A stretch of 64,000 nucleotides of DNA, taken from positions 1 through 64,000 of the forward strand of contig JAKPEO010000109.1 of the NCBI GenBank assembly GCA_029551925.1, in the 5' to 3' direction. Numbering within the stretch: position 1 is the stretch's first letter; the number at the start of each line of letters is the position of its first letter. This DNA comes from a bacterium (lineage in GTDB: Bacteria; JAGOBX01). The notes below the pieces were generated by a model that was not told the DNA's origin, did not search any database, and saw nothing but the letters and a program-made list of their open reading frames with translations. The position numbers and the translations under genes were made by a program. This document shows positions 43,301 to 52,069 of this stretch, piece after piece.

Positions 43301-46300
43301 TCAAGAAGACGGATTGTTTGTTGATGGTTCGCCTACAAGCCCGCAAACATTAGACGGCAAATTAAATAAGACGCCAAACGAAGATATAGGCATTATATAT
43401 AATACTTTTTATGATACAAAAACTATTGGAGCAGGCAATGGCAGATTAGATAGCGAAGATATGAACAGCAACGGCAGATTAGATCAACTTGAAGCATATT
43501 ACAGATACGCCAAAATCAATCTTGACAATTTTGCAGATGATACTGGCATCGGAAAAGTTATTAATGGCGTGCCTTATAGATTTTATAGAATAAATTTAGA
43601 TAAATTTACAGAAGCGATTAATACCCCGTCAAAAACTAATATAAAGCATATTCGATTATTATTTGTTCAAAAAGAAAATGTCAGTGCGCCGCCAAATGCA
43701 AATATACACATTGATTATATTTCAATAGTAGGCAGCGTCTGGGAAGATGCAAATATTACAGACACATATTTTATAGTAGGCACAAAAAATAATATAGACG
43801 ATAATTATGCAAGATTTGAAACAGAATTACAGATGCGAAAAATAGAAACAGTCGAAGGCGATAGAGCAGCGCGCGAACAAGCGTTATATTTGAATTATAC
43901 AAATTTAACAAATAACAATTACGACGCATCGAATTTTGAATATTATACAAAACGCGAGTATGCGAGAGCAATCAATATTTCAAAATATAAAAATTTTATT
44001 TTTTATGTCAAGACCGAAGATAATAATGATAATGGCGAGACGGTATTTATTAGATTAGGCGATAAAAATAATTTTTTTGAATATAAGTTTCGCGCACCTA
44101 TGCGCGAATACGGCTGGCGAAAAATTGAAATACCGTTAGACAGATTTCGTGCAATGATACAAGAAATTACAACTAACGATACTCGTGTGCCATTTGATAT
44201 AACTTTTGGCGAAAATAATGAATATCGTATCAGAGCGCAAAGCGTGCGTCCATCATTTTATAATATTAAAATGATACAAATTGGAGTAATAGGCGATTCG
44301 CTGAATCCAATAACAGGCGATTTGTTTATTAATACAATGTATGTTGACGGCGCTATGAAAGAAACAGGGATTGCACGTAAAACTCACTGGCAGACAAAAT
44401 TTTATAAAGATATATTCACTTTTAATATGCGCGAAGATTATAGAGAAAACACATTTCGCAGCATTGATGAAATTTCGTCATCAGTAAATCAAACATTTAT
44501 CCCGGAAAAAAGCGCGCAGAAAAAATACGATGGCACTATTGCATTCGGCAGATTATTACCTGAATCGTGGAAAATAACAATGCCGATGAGCGGGTCATAT
44601 ACAAAAAGTGAAATAGAAGTAGAGCCGGACGCTGCGCAAGAAGTAGAGCGCGCGAAAATAGGCAATACATTAACTACTAACAAAACATTTTCAACTTCAT
44701 TTTCTAAATCTAAGTTGCCGTTATTATCATTAAATTATTCGCAAAATGAGACTACAAAAGATTTGATTGAATCAAAATACAATATTTTAAATGAATCATT
44801 GAATTCGTCCGCGAGTTATTCAATAGATTTTCAAAAGACGATTTTTGGTGAAATGATTGGATTTAAGTATATACCGCTTTTAAATAAAATACCGGCTGGC
44901 AAAGAATTGAAAGTTAATTTGAACTATCAATACAATTATACTATCGATGATAAAAATTATATATTAGGCAGCGAGCAATCTGCTTTTGATAAATTTACAA
45001 CATACTACAAAAAAATCGGCGTGATTTCGCGCCCGTTTAATTGGATAAGATTGCAACCGGAATTGGCGTTAACTGACAAATATCATCGCACAAAATTGTA
45101 TGATGGTTTAGAAAATAAAATTCAGCAAGCATCGCTAAATGTCGATATCAACAAATTTTTAGGGTTGAAACCGTCATTTGATTTTGGCCGAACCGAAGAT
45201 TTAAGATATGATATTTCGCGGCCAGATTCAGAACCGACAGAAAATTATAATTATAATGCCGGAATAAGATTAGATGTGTATCCTGTTGACTGGTGGAAAT
45301 TGTTGAAATTTATAGACAGCAGATTTAATGTAAGCGGCAAATACACTGAAACTCTTAATGTTGACCAGATAATAAAAACAAAGGATTCTTCAATAAACGG
45401 TACATTTGGAGTAGATGTGTCATTAAGACCAAAAGAAATTTGGAAATATTTAGAATTCATAACAATGACATATTCATACAATAATAATGTTTCTGCTGTT
45501 TATAGTAAAATATCAAATAATTATGATTTTAATGATATTTTTAAAGATTATTTTGATAAATATTTCTGGCTCTGGAAAGATAAAGCATACACTCAATTAA
45601 GCGATACTATTGATTTACAATTCAATCGTACTTCTGCAAGTAATGCGCAGACGCATTCATTTAATGGTCAATTATTTTTATGGTCGCCATTAAATTTGCG
45701 TTATAATTATAATTTTAAAAATAGTTTTTCACAAGTTCAGGGATCAGAAAATTATAATAATACAAGGAATATTCAATTGAATTCAAGATTGGATTTAGTG
45801 AAGGGCTTGAAATGGTTTAAAAATACGCGGCGTTCAAGTTTAAATTTAGATTATTCATATTCTGAAGATGAAAACGGAAATTTTAAACAGTCAATTACAG
45901 AAGTATTAACGCACAACACCACATTGGGATTAGAAGTGGTGTGGACTGAAAAATTCAATACTTCATTTTCAATGAATTTTCCGCAGAGCAAAAAAAATAT
46001 GCAGACAGAATACGGCGTGAGTGTAGAAAAAAGTTTTAGTTATTCTCCGAAAATTTCGTGGAGTTATTATACTGCTAATCCTTTTAAGTTATTTAAACCG
46101 TTCACTAAAAAACAATGGCTTTTCCAAAATAAACTTAATCTTAACGGTTCTTTTTCTTATAGTTTACAAAAAGCGGAATTGTTAAGAACAGATAATATTT
46201 TACAAAAAACGCAAGATGCAATGCAATACGGCGCCACTTTCGGCGCGCAATATGATATGAGCGATTTTTTGAGATTAAGTGCAGATTCAAAATTTAATAT

Positions 46301-46376
46301 AAACAAAGACAATATAAACGAAAACAATGATTATACTGAATATTCTTTTAGCATAAAAACTATAATAATTTTCTAA
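40302..46376 (+). CDS. sprA: SprA/Sov-like giant outer-membrane protein
   Basis: About 2024 residues. A signal peptide (about 1-30) and a linker with coiled-coil and Ser/Asp-rich segments are followed by repeated beta domains with SprA features: FRDREFGKTKLTISGQKTIDF, VKVRGKVGDNVEVNIDYDDKRT, LARSEIYTRDNPASRYRFYVQ, GSAMIDDMESSKDAIDINLSYKSW and a long barrel-like C-terminus ending IKTIIIF with a terminal Phe. SprA/Sov of Bacteroidetes is the outer-membrane translocon of the type IX secretion system, usually near 2400 residues, so this is shorter. I prefer the ATG at 40302; a TTG nine bases earlier also opens the frame. No other T9SS gene is visible. Confidence 0.85.
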   Translation: MKLIKRIIFFIIICFTIIIPLLITASTQLNFSDENLKNAIKNKIILINNDIAKLSENQKFEIANRYLEKSELLYYLLQLEKFENTDGLEQLKNEYISSLKLSQKFYEESENNSGVFLCKSKILRFEIVGIEEINDIEKFKVEISKKINQDILAKPIEQVAQDIKNSAAAQQNSENSEKSDTIIATVVSEDLQASNDSQKPDTFYSEAVDTSVNITADTIQEAFKPIAKYEKIEPKYMINEQSPISPVLRKILFTEKLEKEYEIEQTRGLLGFRDREFGKTKLTISGQKTIDFIYSGRKYNKRNESISNTSDFKIDQSLEVKVRGKVGDNVEVNIDYDDKRTAANRQQLSIEYKSDEYVLSKSKNKNIFSATASFGDIVLSLPSTEFVSYRRNLFGIKGGLKLRNVEYSLFKADQFNLDLIVSRTKGEPGYKEFYGSSGTRIITLRDIDYTKNKYFRIVTGIGNDTDILAGSLKVYIDDNLAYNNQGNIDTRGIIVTPTNPNYTELSSETFSFTLLQEIRDYVYDLKEQILTFNRYIDDGYTISVSYQTKSGYSVNYKIIRKDKQTQYTDTFAIYAVRNYYNLGVTNINKNDPDLLIRIQDTYNGNISDTMVGADTRSFLYIFGLDRTGPGFDGLLGTVDDAPDGKIDDEYIDYENGIIKFPDNQPFNNSLAQTLGLARSEIYTRDNPASRYRFYVQVKAQLQYYPLDAFDIVRNSEIVKVNGRTLSRNVDYYIDYESGMLIFLDPSLITSSSKITVEYEKVPFGASANKTLFGTRFEGILNQNFRFGTTLIKNQNDKPNEMPTIDATPQGSSVREVDFEIKPVNYLFDLINSSFNTKISAPSAQWFDIKLMTEVARSEFDPNIYGSAMIDDMESSKDAIDINLSYKSWNNTYISESTLPQRLRGFIEFEETDINENIGHKTELDKDESNQKSLRLKYDLDNGAGIDPDTWFAARTLISKDGVDISKKKYLELWIHNADSFYLTIDLGQINEDVDGDGLLDQEDGLFVDGSPTSPQTLDGKLNKTPNEDIGIIYNTFYDTKTIGAGNGRLDSEDMNSNGRLDQLEAYYRYAKINLDNFADDTGIGKVINGVPYRFYRINLDKFTEAINTPSKTNIKHIRLLFVQKENVSAPPNANIHIDYISIVGSVWEDANITDTYFIVGTKNNIDDNYARFETELQMRKIETVEGDRAAREQALYLNYTNLTNNNYDASNFEYYTKREYARAINISKYKNFIFYVKTEDNNDNGETVFIRLGDKNNFFEYKFRAPMREYGWRKIEIPLDRFRAMIQEITTNDTRVPFDITFGENNEYRIRAQSVRPSFYNIKMIQIGVIGDSLNPITGDLFINTMYVDGAMKETGIARKTHWQTKFYKDIFTFNMREDYRENTFRSIDEISSSVNQTFIPEKSAQKKYDGTIAFGRLLPESWKITMPMSGSYTKSEIEVEPDAAQEVERAKIGNTLTTNKTFSTSFSKSKLPLLSLNYSQNETTKDLIESKYNILNESLNSSASYSIDFQKTIFGEMIGFKYIPLLNKIPAGKELKVNLNYQYNYTIDDKNYILGSEQSAFDKFTTYYKKIGVISRPFNWIRLQPELALTDKYHRTKLYDGLENKIQQASLNVDINKFLGLKPSFDFGRTEDLRYDISRPDSEPTENYNYNAGIRLDVYPVDWWKLLKFIDSRFNVSGKYTETLNVDQIIKTKDSSINGTFGVDVSLRPKEIWKYLEFITMTYSYNNNVSAVYSKISNNYDFNDIFKDYFDKYFWLWKDKAYTQLSDTIDLQFNRTSASNAQTHSFNGQLFLWSPLNLRYNYNFKNSFSQVQGSENYNNTRNIQLNSRLDLVKGLKWFKNTRRSSLNLDYSYSEDENGNFKQSITEVLTHNTTLGLEVVWTEKFNTSFSMNFPQSKKNMQTEYGVSVEKSFSYSPKISWSYYTANPFKLFKPFTKKQWLFQNKLNLNGSFSYSLQKAELLRTDNILQKTQDAMQYGATFGAQYDMSDFLRLSADSKFNINKDNINENNDYTEYSFSIKTIIIF

Positions 46377-46381
46377 AATAA

Positions 46382-48496
46382 ATGAACGAAAATAAAATTG
46401 AAACAAATAAAGAAGAAGCATATGAAGTAATACACTGCTTAGCGAATAATGGTTTCGAAGCGTATTTAGCTGGCGGCTGCGTGCGCGATGAATTATTGAA
46501 TAATGCGCCAAAAGATTATGATGTCGCCACAAATGCCAAACCTGCCGAAATAGAAAAAATATTTTCTAAAACTTTAAACTTTGCGAAAAAATACGGCGTG
46601 ATAATAGTATTTTTTTCAAAAACTAAAAAGACCGTGGAGGTCACGACATTCAGAAAAGATTTTGGCTATAAAGACGGCAGGCGACCTGATTATGTTGTGT
46701 TTGGCTCTTTGGAAGAGGATTATCAGCGCCGCGACTTTACAATCAATGCTTTATATAAAGATATTTTTAAAAATCAGATAATAGATTTTTGCGGCGGATT
46801 AGACGATATAAAAAATAAAATCGTGCGCTGCGTAGGCAATGCCGAAGAGCGTTTTAACGAAGATAAATTGCGGATTTTGCGCGCAGCGCGATTTGCCGGG
46901 AATCTCGGATTTACAATAGAGCCGCAAACTTACAGCGCAGCCCAAAAATTCATCGGGCAATTTCAATGTGTAAGTTTTGAACGGATAAACGAAGAATTGA
47001 CAAAAATGTTCACGCGTAAAAATGCTGATTTATGTTTGAAAATTTTAGATGAAATAGGAATATTAAAAATAATATTGCCGGAGATTGCGGATTGCAAAGG
47101 CATCAGCCAGCCGTTAGAATATCATCCGGAAGGCGATGTATTTGAGCATATTTTGAAAATGTTTGAATTTGCAAATTATCCGATCTCTAAAATATTAGCG
47201 TTTTCTATATTATTACACGATGTAGGTAAACCGCTGACTTATTCGCAGACAGATAGAATCAGGTTTAATGGCCACGATAGAAAAGGCGCGGAACTTGCTG
47301 AAAAAATTTTAAAGCGTTTGCGCTTTTCAAAAAAAGAAATTGCAATTATAAAAAATATAATAGCAAATCATATGAAATTTATTAATGTGCCAAAAATGAA
47401 AAGTAGCACAATACAGAAATTTGTATTATCAGAAAATTTTGATATTGAATTAGAACTGCATAGATTAGATTGTTTGGCGAGTCATCAAAAACTTGATACT
47501 TATAATTTTTTAGTTGAAAAACGCAAAGAATTTGAATACTTGAAAAAACTGCCGAAACCTCTGATTACAGGAAAAAATTTAATTGATAACGGATTAAAGC
47601 CCGGGCCTATATTCAAAAAAATTTTGAATGATGTTTATAATTGGCAATTAGAAAATAAAATAGAAGACAAACAGCGCGCACTTGATTATTTAAAAAACAT
47701 TATTTCAGAAAAATCTAAAAAAGATAATAATGAAAAGTTCCATAATTATTTGATTGATATTTTGCAAGTAAAAAAAGAAAGTATTAGCAAAATAAAAATT
47801 GAAAGTGTAAATCAAAAACAAGAAAAACGCAGTATATTGAAAATTTTTGAAAATAAACGAACGCCTGTGATTATCGCAGAAATAAAAAAAGCATCGCCAT
47901 CATTAGGAATAATTGCCGATGATTTTAATTTTGAAAATATTTTTGAAGTTTATAATACGCATAAAGCAGTTGACGCCGTATCTATTCTAACGGAAGAAAA
48001 ATTTTTTCATGGAAATATCGAATATATAAAACAAGCAAACAAAACAAGCGTCAAACCGCTATTACGCAAAGATTTTATAATTGACGAAAAACAAATATAC
48101 GAGACAGCGTCAAGCGGCGCTGATTTATTGCTGTTAATAGCAAGTATTTTAACAGAATATGAATATAAACATTTTTATGAATTAGGCAAATCATTAGGGC
48201 TGGAGATAATCACAGAAATTCATACGCTTGAAGAATTGAAGATGGTCGAAAAATATTCGCCTGAAATTATTGGGATAAATAACCGTAATTTAAAAACATT
48301 TAAAGTTGACTTGACAATAAGCGAAGAATTATTAAAATATTTGAAACGCCGTCAAATAGTTATTTCAGAAAGCGGTATAAAATCTGCTGATGATATAAAA
48401 AAATTGTTTCAATTAGGCGCGCGCGGTTTTTTAATTGGCGAACTAATTATGAAAAATAAAAACATTCATCAAATTTTGGATAATATTACACTTTAA
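46382..48496 (+). CDS. fusion: tRNA nucleotidyltransferase (Cca) + indole-3-glycerol-phosphate synthase (TrpC)
   Basis: 704 residues, two complete enzymes. Residues 1-445 are a class II CCA-adding or poly(A) polymerase: LAGGCVRDELL, DYDVAT metal motif, RRDFTINAL, EDKLRILRAARFA and an HD domain with ILLHDVGKP and NGHDRKGAELAE. Residues ~455-704 are TrpC with all catalytic motifs: AEIKKASPSLG, LTEEKFFHG, LRKDFIIDE, LLLIASIL, TEIHTLEE, GINNRNLKTF, ISESGI and GARGFLIGE. One frame, no stop or ribosome site at the joint. Cca repairs or adds 3' CCA; the tRNA-Gly at 54802 does not encode CCA and needs this. No other trp gene is present. Confidence 0.88.
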   Translation: MNENKIETNKEEAYEVIHCLANNGFEAYLAGGCVRDELLNNAPKDYDVATNAKPAEIEKIFSKTLNFAKKYGVIIVFFSKTKKTVEVTTFRKDFGYKDGRRPDYVVFGSLEEDYQRRDFTINALYKDIFKNQIIDFCGGLDDIKNKIVRCVGNAEERFNEDKLRILRAARFAGNLGFTIEPQTYSAAQKFIGQFQCVSFERINEELTKMFTRKNADLCLKILDEIGILKIILPEIADCKGISQPLEYHPEGDVFEHILKMFEFANYPISKILAFSILLHDVGKPLTYSQTDRIRFNGHDRKGAELAEKILKRLRFSKKEIAIIKNIIANHMKFINVPKMKSSTIQKFVLSENFDIELELHRLDCLASHQKLDTYNFLVEKRKEFEYLKKLPKPLITGKNLIDNGLKPGPIFKKILNDVYNWQLENKIEDKQRALDYLKNIISEKSKKDNNEKFHNYLIDILQVKKESISKIKIESVNQKQEKRSILKIFENKRTPVIIAEIKKASPSLGIIADDFNFENIFEVYNTHKAVDAVSILTEEKFFHGNIEYIKQANKTSVKPLLRKDFIIDEKQIYETASSGADLLLLIASILTEYEYKHFYELGKSLGLEIITEIHTLEELKMVEKYSPEIIGINNRNLKTFKVDLTISEELLKYLKRRQIVISESGIKSADDIKKLFQLGARGFLIGELIMKNKNIHQILDNITL

Positions 48497-48517
48497 AATA
48501 ATAAATAAGAAAAAAAT

Positions 48518-50557
48518 ATGAAAAAATTATTGATTTTAATTTTATCTTTTTTATTTTTTTATAACATCGAAATTTTTTCTTATCAACTAATCAACAACAC
48601 TTTCAAGCCAGGACAACAAAAATTAACTGGAATAAAAAATAAAGATTTAGACCAACCGATAATAGTCAAATTAACAGATAAAGAAGGTAAACCGGTAATA
48701 AACGAACCGATTTATTTTTCGATTTATAAAACGCCGAGCAAAGCAAACGGTCATAATTTAAGCGATACGATTGTTTATACAGATACTAATGGTATTGCGC
48801 AGACATATTTTAAATTAGGTGATAAGGAAGGCAACTATTTGCTTTTAATTTCCTCTAAATTAACTCCGCAAAAAAATATAATTTTAGAAATTGAATCATT
48901 AAGTAAATGGTGGATAACTATTACCATAGTTGCGTTATTAGGTGGACTTGCTTTATTTTTATATGGAATGGATTTAATGGGCAAGGGCTTGACAAAATAT
49001 GGTGGCGCGCAATTATCTGGAATTTTGCGAAAATTAACAGCAAATAGATTTTTAGGTGTGATTGTCGGGGCAATAGTCACAGCTATTATTCAATCTTCAT
49101 CTGCTACGACAGTTATAGTAGTTGGTTTTATTAATGCTGGTTTAATGACATTATCACAATCAATAGGTATAATATTAGGCGCTAATATCGGAACAACTAT
49201 CACAGCGCAAATAGTGGCATTCAAATTGACTGATTACGCTTTATTATTTATAGCAATTGGTTTTGCGTTTTTATTTATTGGCAAAGAAAATAGAACTAAA
49301 TATATAGGCGAAATAATTTTGGGCTTTGGTATTTTATTTTATGGCATAAAAATTATGGGCGAAGTAATGGAGCCGTTTAGATACTATCAGCCGTTTATCG
49401 AATATATGCATTCGCTTGAAAATCCAGTTACTGGCATTTTAGTAGGAATGATATTTACTGCTATTATTCAATCGTCATCAGCGGCAACGGGCGTATTTAT
49501 TGCGCTCGCTTTTCAAGGTATGCTCACTTTAAAAGCCGCGATTCCTTTAACTTTTGGCGCTAACATCGGGACTTGCGTAACTGCTATGCTCGCGTCAATG
49601 AATGCTAATCGCGAAGCGAAACGCGCAGCATTAGCGCATATTTTATTTAATGTATTAAGCACGATTATATTTTTTCCGTTTTTTGACCATTATGAAAGAT
49701 TGATAGAATATATATCTTTTAACGGTATCCATGCTCTAAATCCGCAAGACATTGCAAACTATGTTCCTCGACAAATAGCGCATGCACATTCTATTGCTAA
49801 AATAATTGCTGTTATTTTATTTTTGCCGTTCACTAATATTCTTGCTAAATTCTGCATATGGATACTACCTTATAATAAAAATGAAAAGAAAGTGACTACT
49901 AAATTTCTTGACGAGAAAGTTTTGTTATTTCCAGAAACTGCGCTTTCTTTGTCAAAACGTGAAATTATAAGAGTGGCGTTTTCTACTAAAAAAATGTTTG
50001 ATAATGCTATGATTGCTATTGAAACAAAAGATATTGAATTAATTAATCAAGTAATAAAATACGATGATAAAATTGATTATTTAGAAGATATTATAAAAAG
50101 ATATTTAATGCAAATAGGGAAAACTCAATTAACAGAACAACAAGCAAAAATGCAGATTTCTTACTTGTATATTACCGAACACATTGAACATATAGCTGAT
50201 ATTATTTATAAAGAAATGATGAAATTAATCCAAAAGATGATTGATAAAAAAATCAAATTTTATAGTAAAGATTTAAAAAATTTAATGGAATATCATAAAT
50301 TAACAGAACAAATTTTTCAAAAATTATTTACGGAATGGGAAAAAGAAAATTTATCTGTGGTTGATGAGATTATCTCTCTAAAAAATCAATCTATTAAATT
50401 AGAAAATACTATTAAAAAAGAACATTATAACTATATCTTTGAAAATATTCAGGAGGCGCTTGATACTGATTCGATAGTCCTCGATCTTATAAATTGTTAT
50501 AGACAAATAAATTCGAAATTAGCATCAATCGCATTTATTTTAAAAGGAGATTTGTAA
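48518..50557 (+). CDS. Na/Pi cotransporter family protein with N-terminal Ig-like domain and PhoU-like tail
   Basis: 679 residues. A signal peptide (1-21) and a Big-1-like domain (about 30-125; VKLTDKEGKPVINEPIYFSI ... TDTNGIAQTYFKLGDKEGNY) precede the membrane domain (about 130-455), which carries the inverted duplication with QSSSATT and QSSSAAT and two GANIGT motifs of NptA/YjbB transporters. A cytoplasmic PhoU-like helical domain (about 470-679) follows. It is likely to move phosphate with sodium. The extracytoplasmic Ig-like front is uncommon. The operon lies between cca-trpC and thiL. Confidence 0.85.
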   Translation: MKKLLILILSFLFFYNIEIFSYQLINNTFKPGQQKLTGIKNKDLDQPIIVKLTDKEGKPVINEPIYFSIYKTPSKANGHNLSDTIVYTDTNGIAQTYFKLGDKEGNYLLLISSKLTPQKNIILEIESLSKWWITITIVALLGGLALFLYGMDLMGKGLTKYGGAQLSGILRKLTANRFLGVIVGAIVTAIIQSSSATTVIVVGFINAGLMTLSQSIGIILGANIGTTITAQIVAFKLTDYALLFIAIGFAFLFIGKENRTKYIGEIILGFGILFYGIKIMGEVMEPFRYYQPFIEYMHSLENPVTGILVGMIFTAIIQSSSAATGVFIALAFQGMLTLKAAIPLTFGANIGTCVTAMLASMNANREAKRAALAHILFNVLSTIIFFPFFDHYERLIEYISFNGIHALNPQDIANYVPRQIAHAHSIAKIIAVILFLPFTNILAKFCIWILPYNKNEKKVTTKFLDEKVLLFPETALSLSKREIIRVAFSTKKMFDNAMIAIETKDIELINQVIKYDDKIDYLEDIIKRYLMQIGKTQLTEQQAKMQISYLYITEHIEHIADIIYKEMMKLIQKMIDKKIKFYSKDLKNLMEYHKLTEQIFQKLFTEWEKENLSVVDEIISLKNQSIKLENTIKKEHYNYIFENIQEALDTDSIVLDLINCYRQINSKLASIAFILKGDL

Positions 50558-50574
50558 ACTTTACTGTTCAAAAA

Positions 50575-51543
50575 ATGAATGAATTTCAGTTAATTGATTA
50601 TATAAAAAAACTTGGTTCTGCAAAAATACGCGAATCTTCGCAGAATAATTTAGTCAAAGGTATCGGCGACGACGCGGCAGTCATAAAAATTAAAAAAAAT
50701 AAATTTTATTTGATTACTACTGATGCATTAATTGAAAATGTTCATTTTTCATTAGACACTATTACTCTTTATAATCTCGGATATAAATCTGTAATTGTTA
50801 ATGTCAGTGATATTTTATCAAAAAACGGGCTGCCACTGTATTTATTGGGTTCTATCAATATCCCGCCAAAAATAAAAAATATCCACCAATTTATTAAAGG
50901 CATAAATGATGCTTGCAAGAAATATAATATTACTTTAATTGGCGGCGATACGACATCATCAAAAAATGATTTTTGCATATCATTAACTTTAATCGGCGAA
51001 ACAAATAAAGCGCTATATCGCAGTGGTTATATTGAAAACGGCGATTTAATTTGCGTATCTAATACAGTGGGGTTATCTGGCGCTGGATTTTATGCGCTTA
51101 ATGAGTTAAACAAATATCAAAAAAAAAAATTTAAAAAAGCTATTGCGCATCATCAAAAGCCGCAGTTATTGAAACAGTCAATTTACAAACAAATTACTAA
51201 AATCGCCAAATGCGGTATGGATAACAGCGACGGCTTGTTTTTTTCAGTTTGCGAATTATGCGAACAATCGCAATGCGGCTGCGAATTGTATTTTGACCGC
51301 ATACCGATTCATTATGAAACAAAAAAAATAGCGGAATTATTAAATATTAAAATTGAAGATATTATTAATTTCGGTGAAGATTATAATTTTGTCGGAATAC
51401 TACCTAAATCTTCAAACAAAATTATTGAAGCAAATAAAAATATAATTAAAATAATTGGAATAGTGACTAATAGAAAAAATAAATATTTAATCAAAGATAA
51501 TAAAAAATTAGAACTTTTGAAAAAGGGCTATGAGCATAAATGA
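50575..51543 (+). CDS. thiL: thiamine-monophosphate kinase
   Basis: 322 residues, a PurM-like ATP-binding fold: GIGDDAAVIKI, TTDALIENVHF, KSVIVNVSDI, IGGDTTSSK, RSGYIENGDLICVSNTVGLSGAG and MDNSDGLF. It phosphorylates thiamine monophosphate to the diphosphate, the cofactor of enzymes such as PorB. It overlaps queH by 4 nt (ATGA). Confidence 0.93.
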   Translation: MNEFQLIDYIKKLGSAKIRESSQNNLVKGIGDDAAVIKIKKNKFYLITTDALIENVHFSLDTITLYNLGYKSVIVNVSDILSKNGLPLYLLGSINIPPKIKNIHQFIKGINDACKKYNITLIGGDTTSSKNDFCISLTLIGETNKALYRSGYIENGDLICVSNTVGLSGAGFYALNELNKYQKKKFKKAIAHHQKPQLLKQSIYKQITKIAKCGMDNSDGLFFSVCELCEQSQCGCELYFDRIPIHYETKKIAELLNIKIEDIINFGEDYNFVGILPKSSNKIIEANKNIIKIIGIVTNRKNKYLIKDNKKLELLKKGYEHK

Positions 51544-52067
51544 AAAAAAAATGTTTGCTGCATATTTGTTGCGCGCCGTGCGCTACTCAAACTATCGAAT
51601 GTTTGAATTCTGAATATAGTATCACCGGCTATTTTTATAATCCTAATATCGAGCCGCTCGCCGAATATAATTTGAGATTAGATGCATTATTTAAATTAAA
51701 TTCTATTGTAAATATCGATTTATTTATCGGAGATTATGATAATAGATATTGGCGTAAAGTGATTAAAGGTTTTGAAAATGATAAAGAAGGAGGTAAACGC
51801 TGCGAATTGTGTATTGATTTAAGATTAAAAAACGCTGCGTATTTTGCTTCCGCATTAAAAATAAAATATTATACTACTACTTTGTCTATTAGTCCGTATA
51901 AAAATTATGAATTAATAAAAACACTTGGAGAGCAATACGCAAAAGAATATAATATTGTTTTTATTGCCGAAGATTTCAAAAAAAACGGCGGCTATAAAAA
52001 AAGTATTGAACTTTCAAAAAAATATGAATTATACAGGCAAAAATATTGCGGCTGTAAAATACAATAA
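51540..52067 (+). CDS. queH: epoxyqueuosine reductase QueH (DUF208)
   Basis: 175 residues, small as QueH is. Metal/Fe-S cysteines: LLHICCAPCATQ at the start, GGKRCELCIDLRL and the terminal YCGCK; also FYNPNIEPLAEY. QueH replaces QueG in the last step of queuosine tRNA modification. It starts in the thiL stop codon. No other que genes are present. Confidence 0.92.
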   Translation: MKKKCLLHICCAPCATQTIECLNSEYSITGYFYNPNIEPLAEYNLRLDALFKLNSIVNIDLFIGDYDNRYWRKVIKGFENDKEGGKRCELCIDLRLKNAAYFASALKIKYYTTTLSISPYKNYELIKTLGEQYAKEYNIVFIAEDFKKNGGYKKSIELSKKYELYRQKYCGCKIQ

Positions 52068-52069
52068 TT

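Noticed and set aside
46382-48496. Cca and TrpC being two separate genes in one frame
   Set aside because: There is no stop, no ATG with a ribosome site at the joint and no frame change; within this sequence it reads as one protein, though a base error cannot be excluded.
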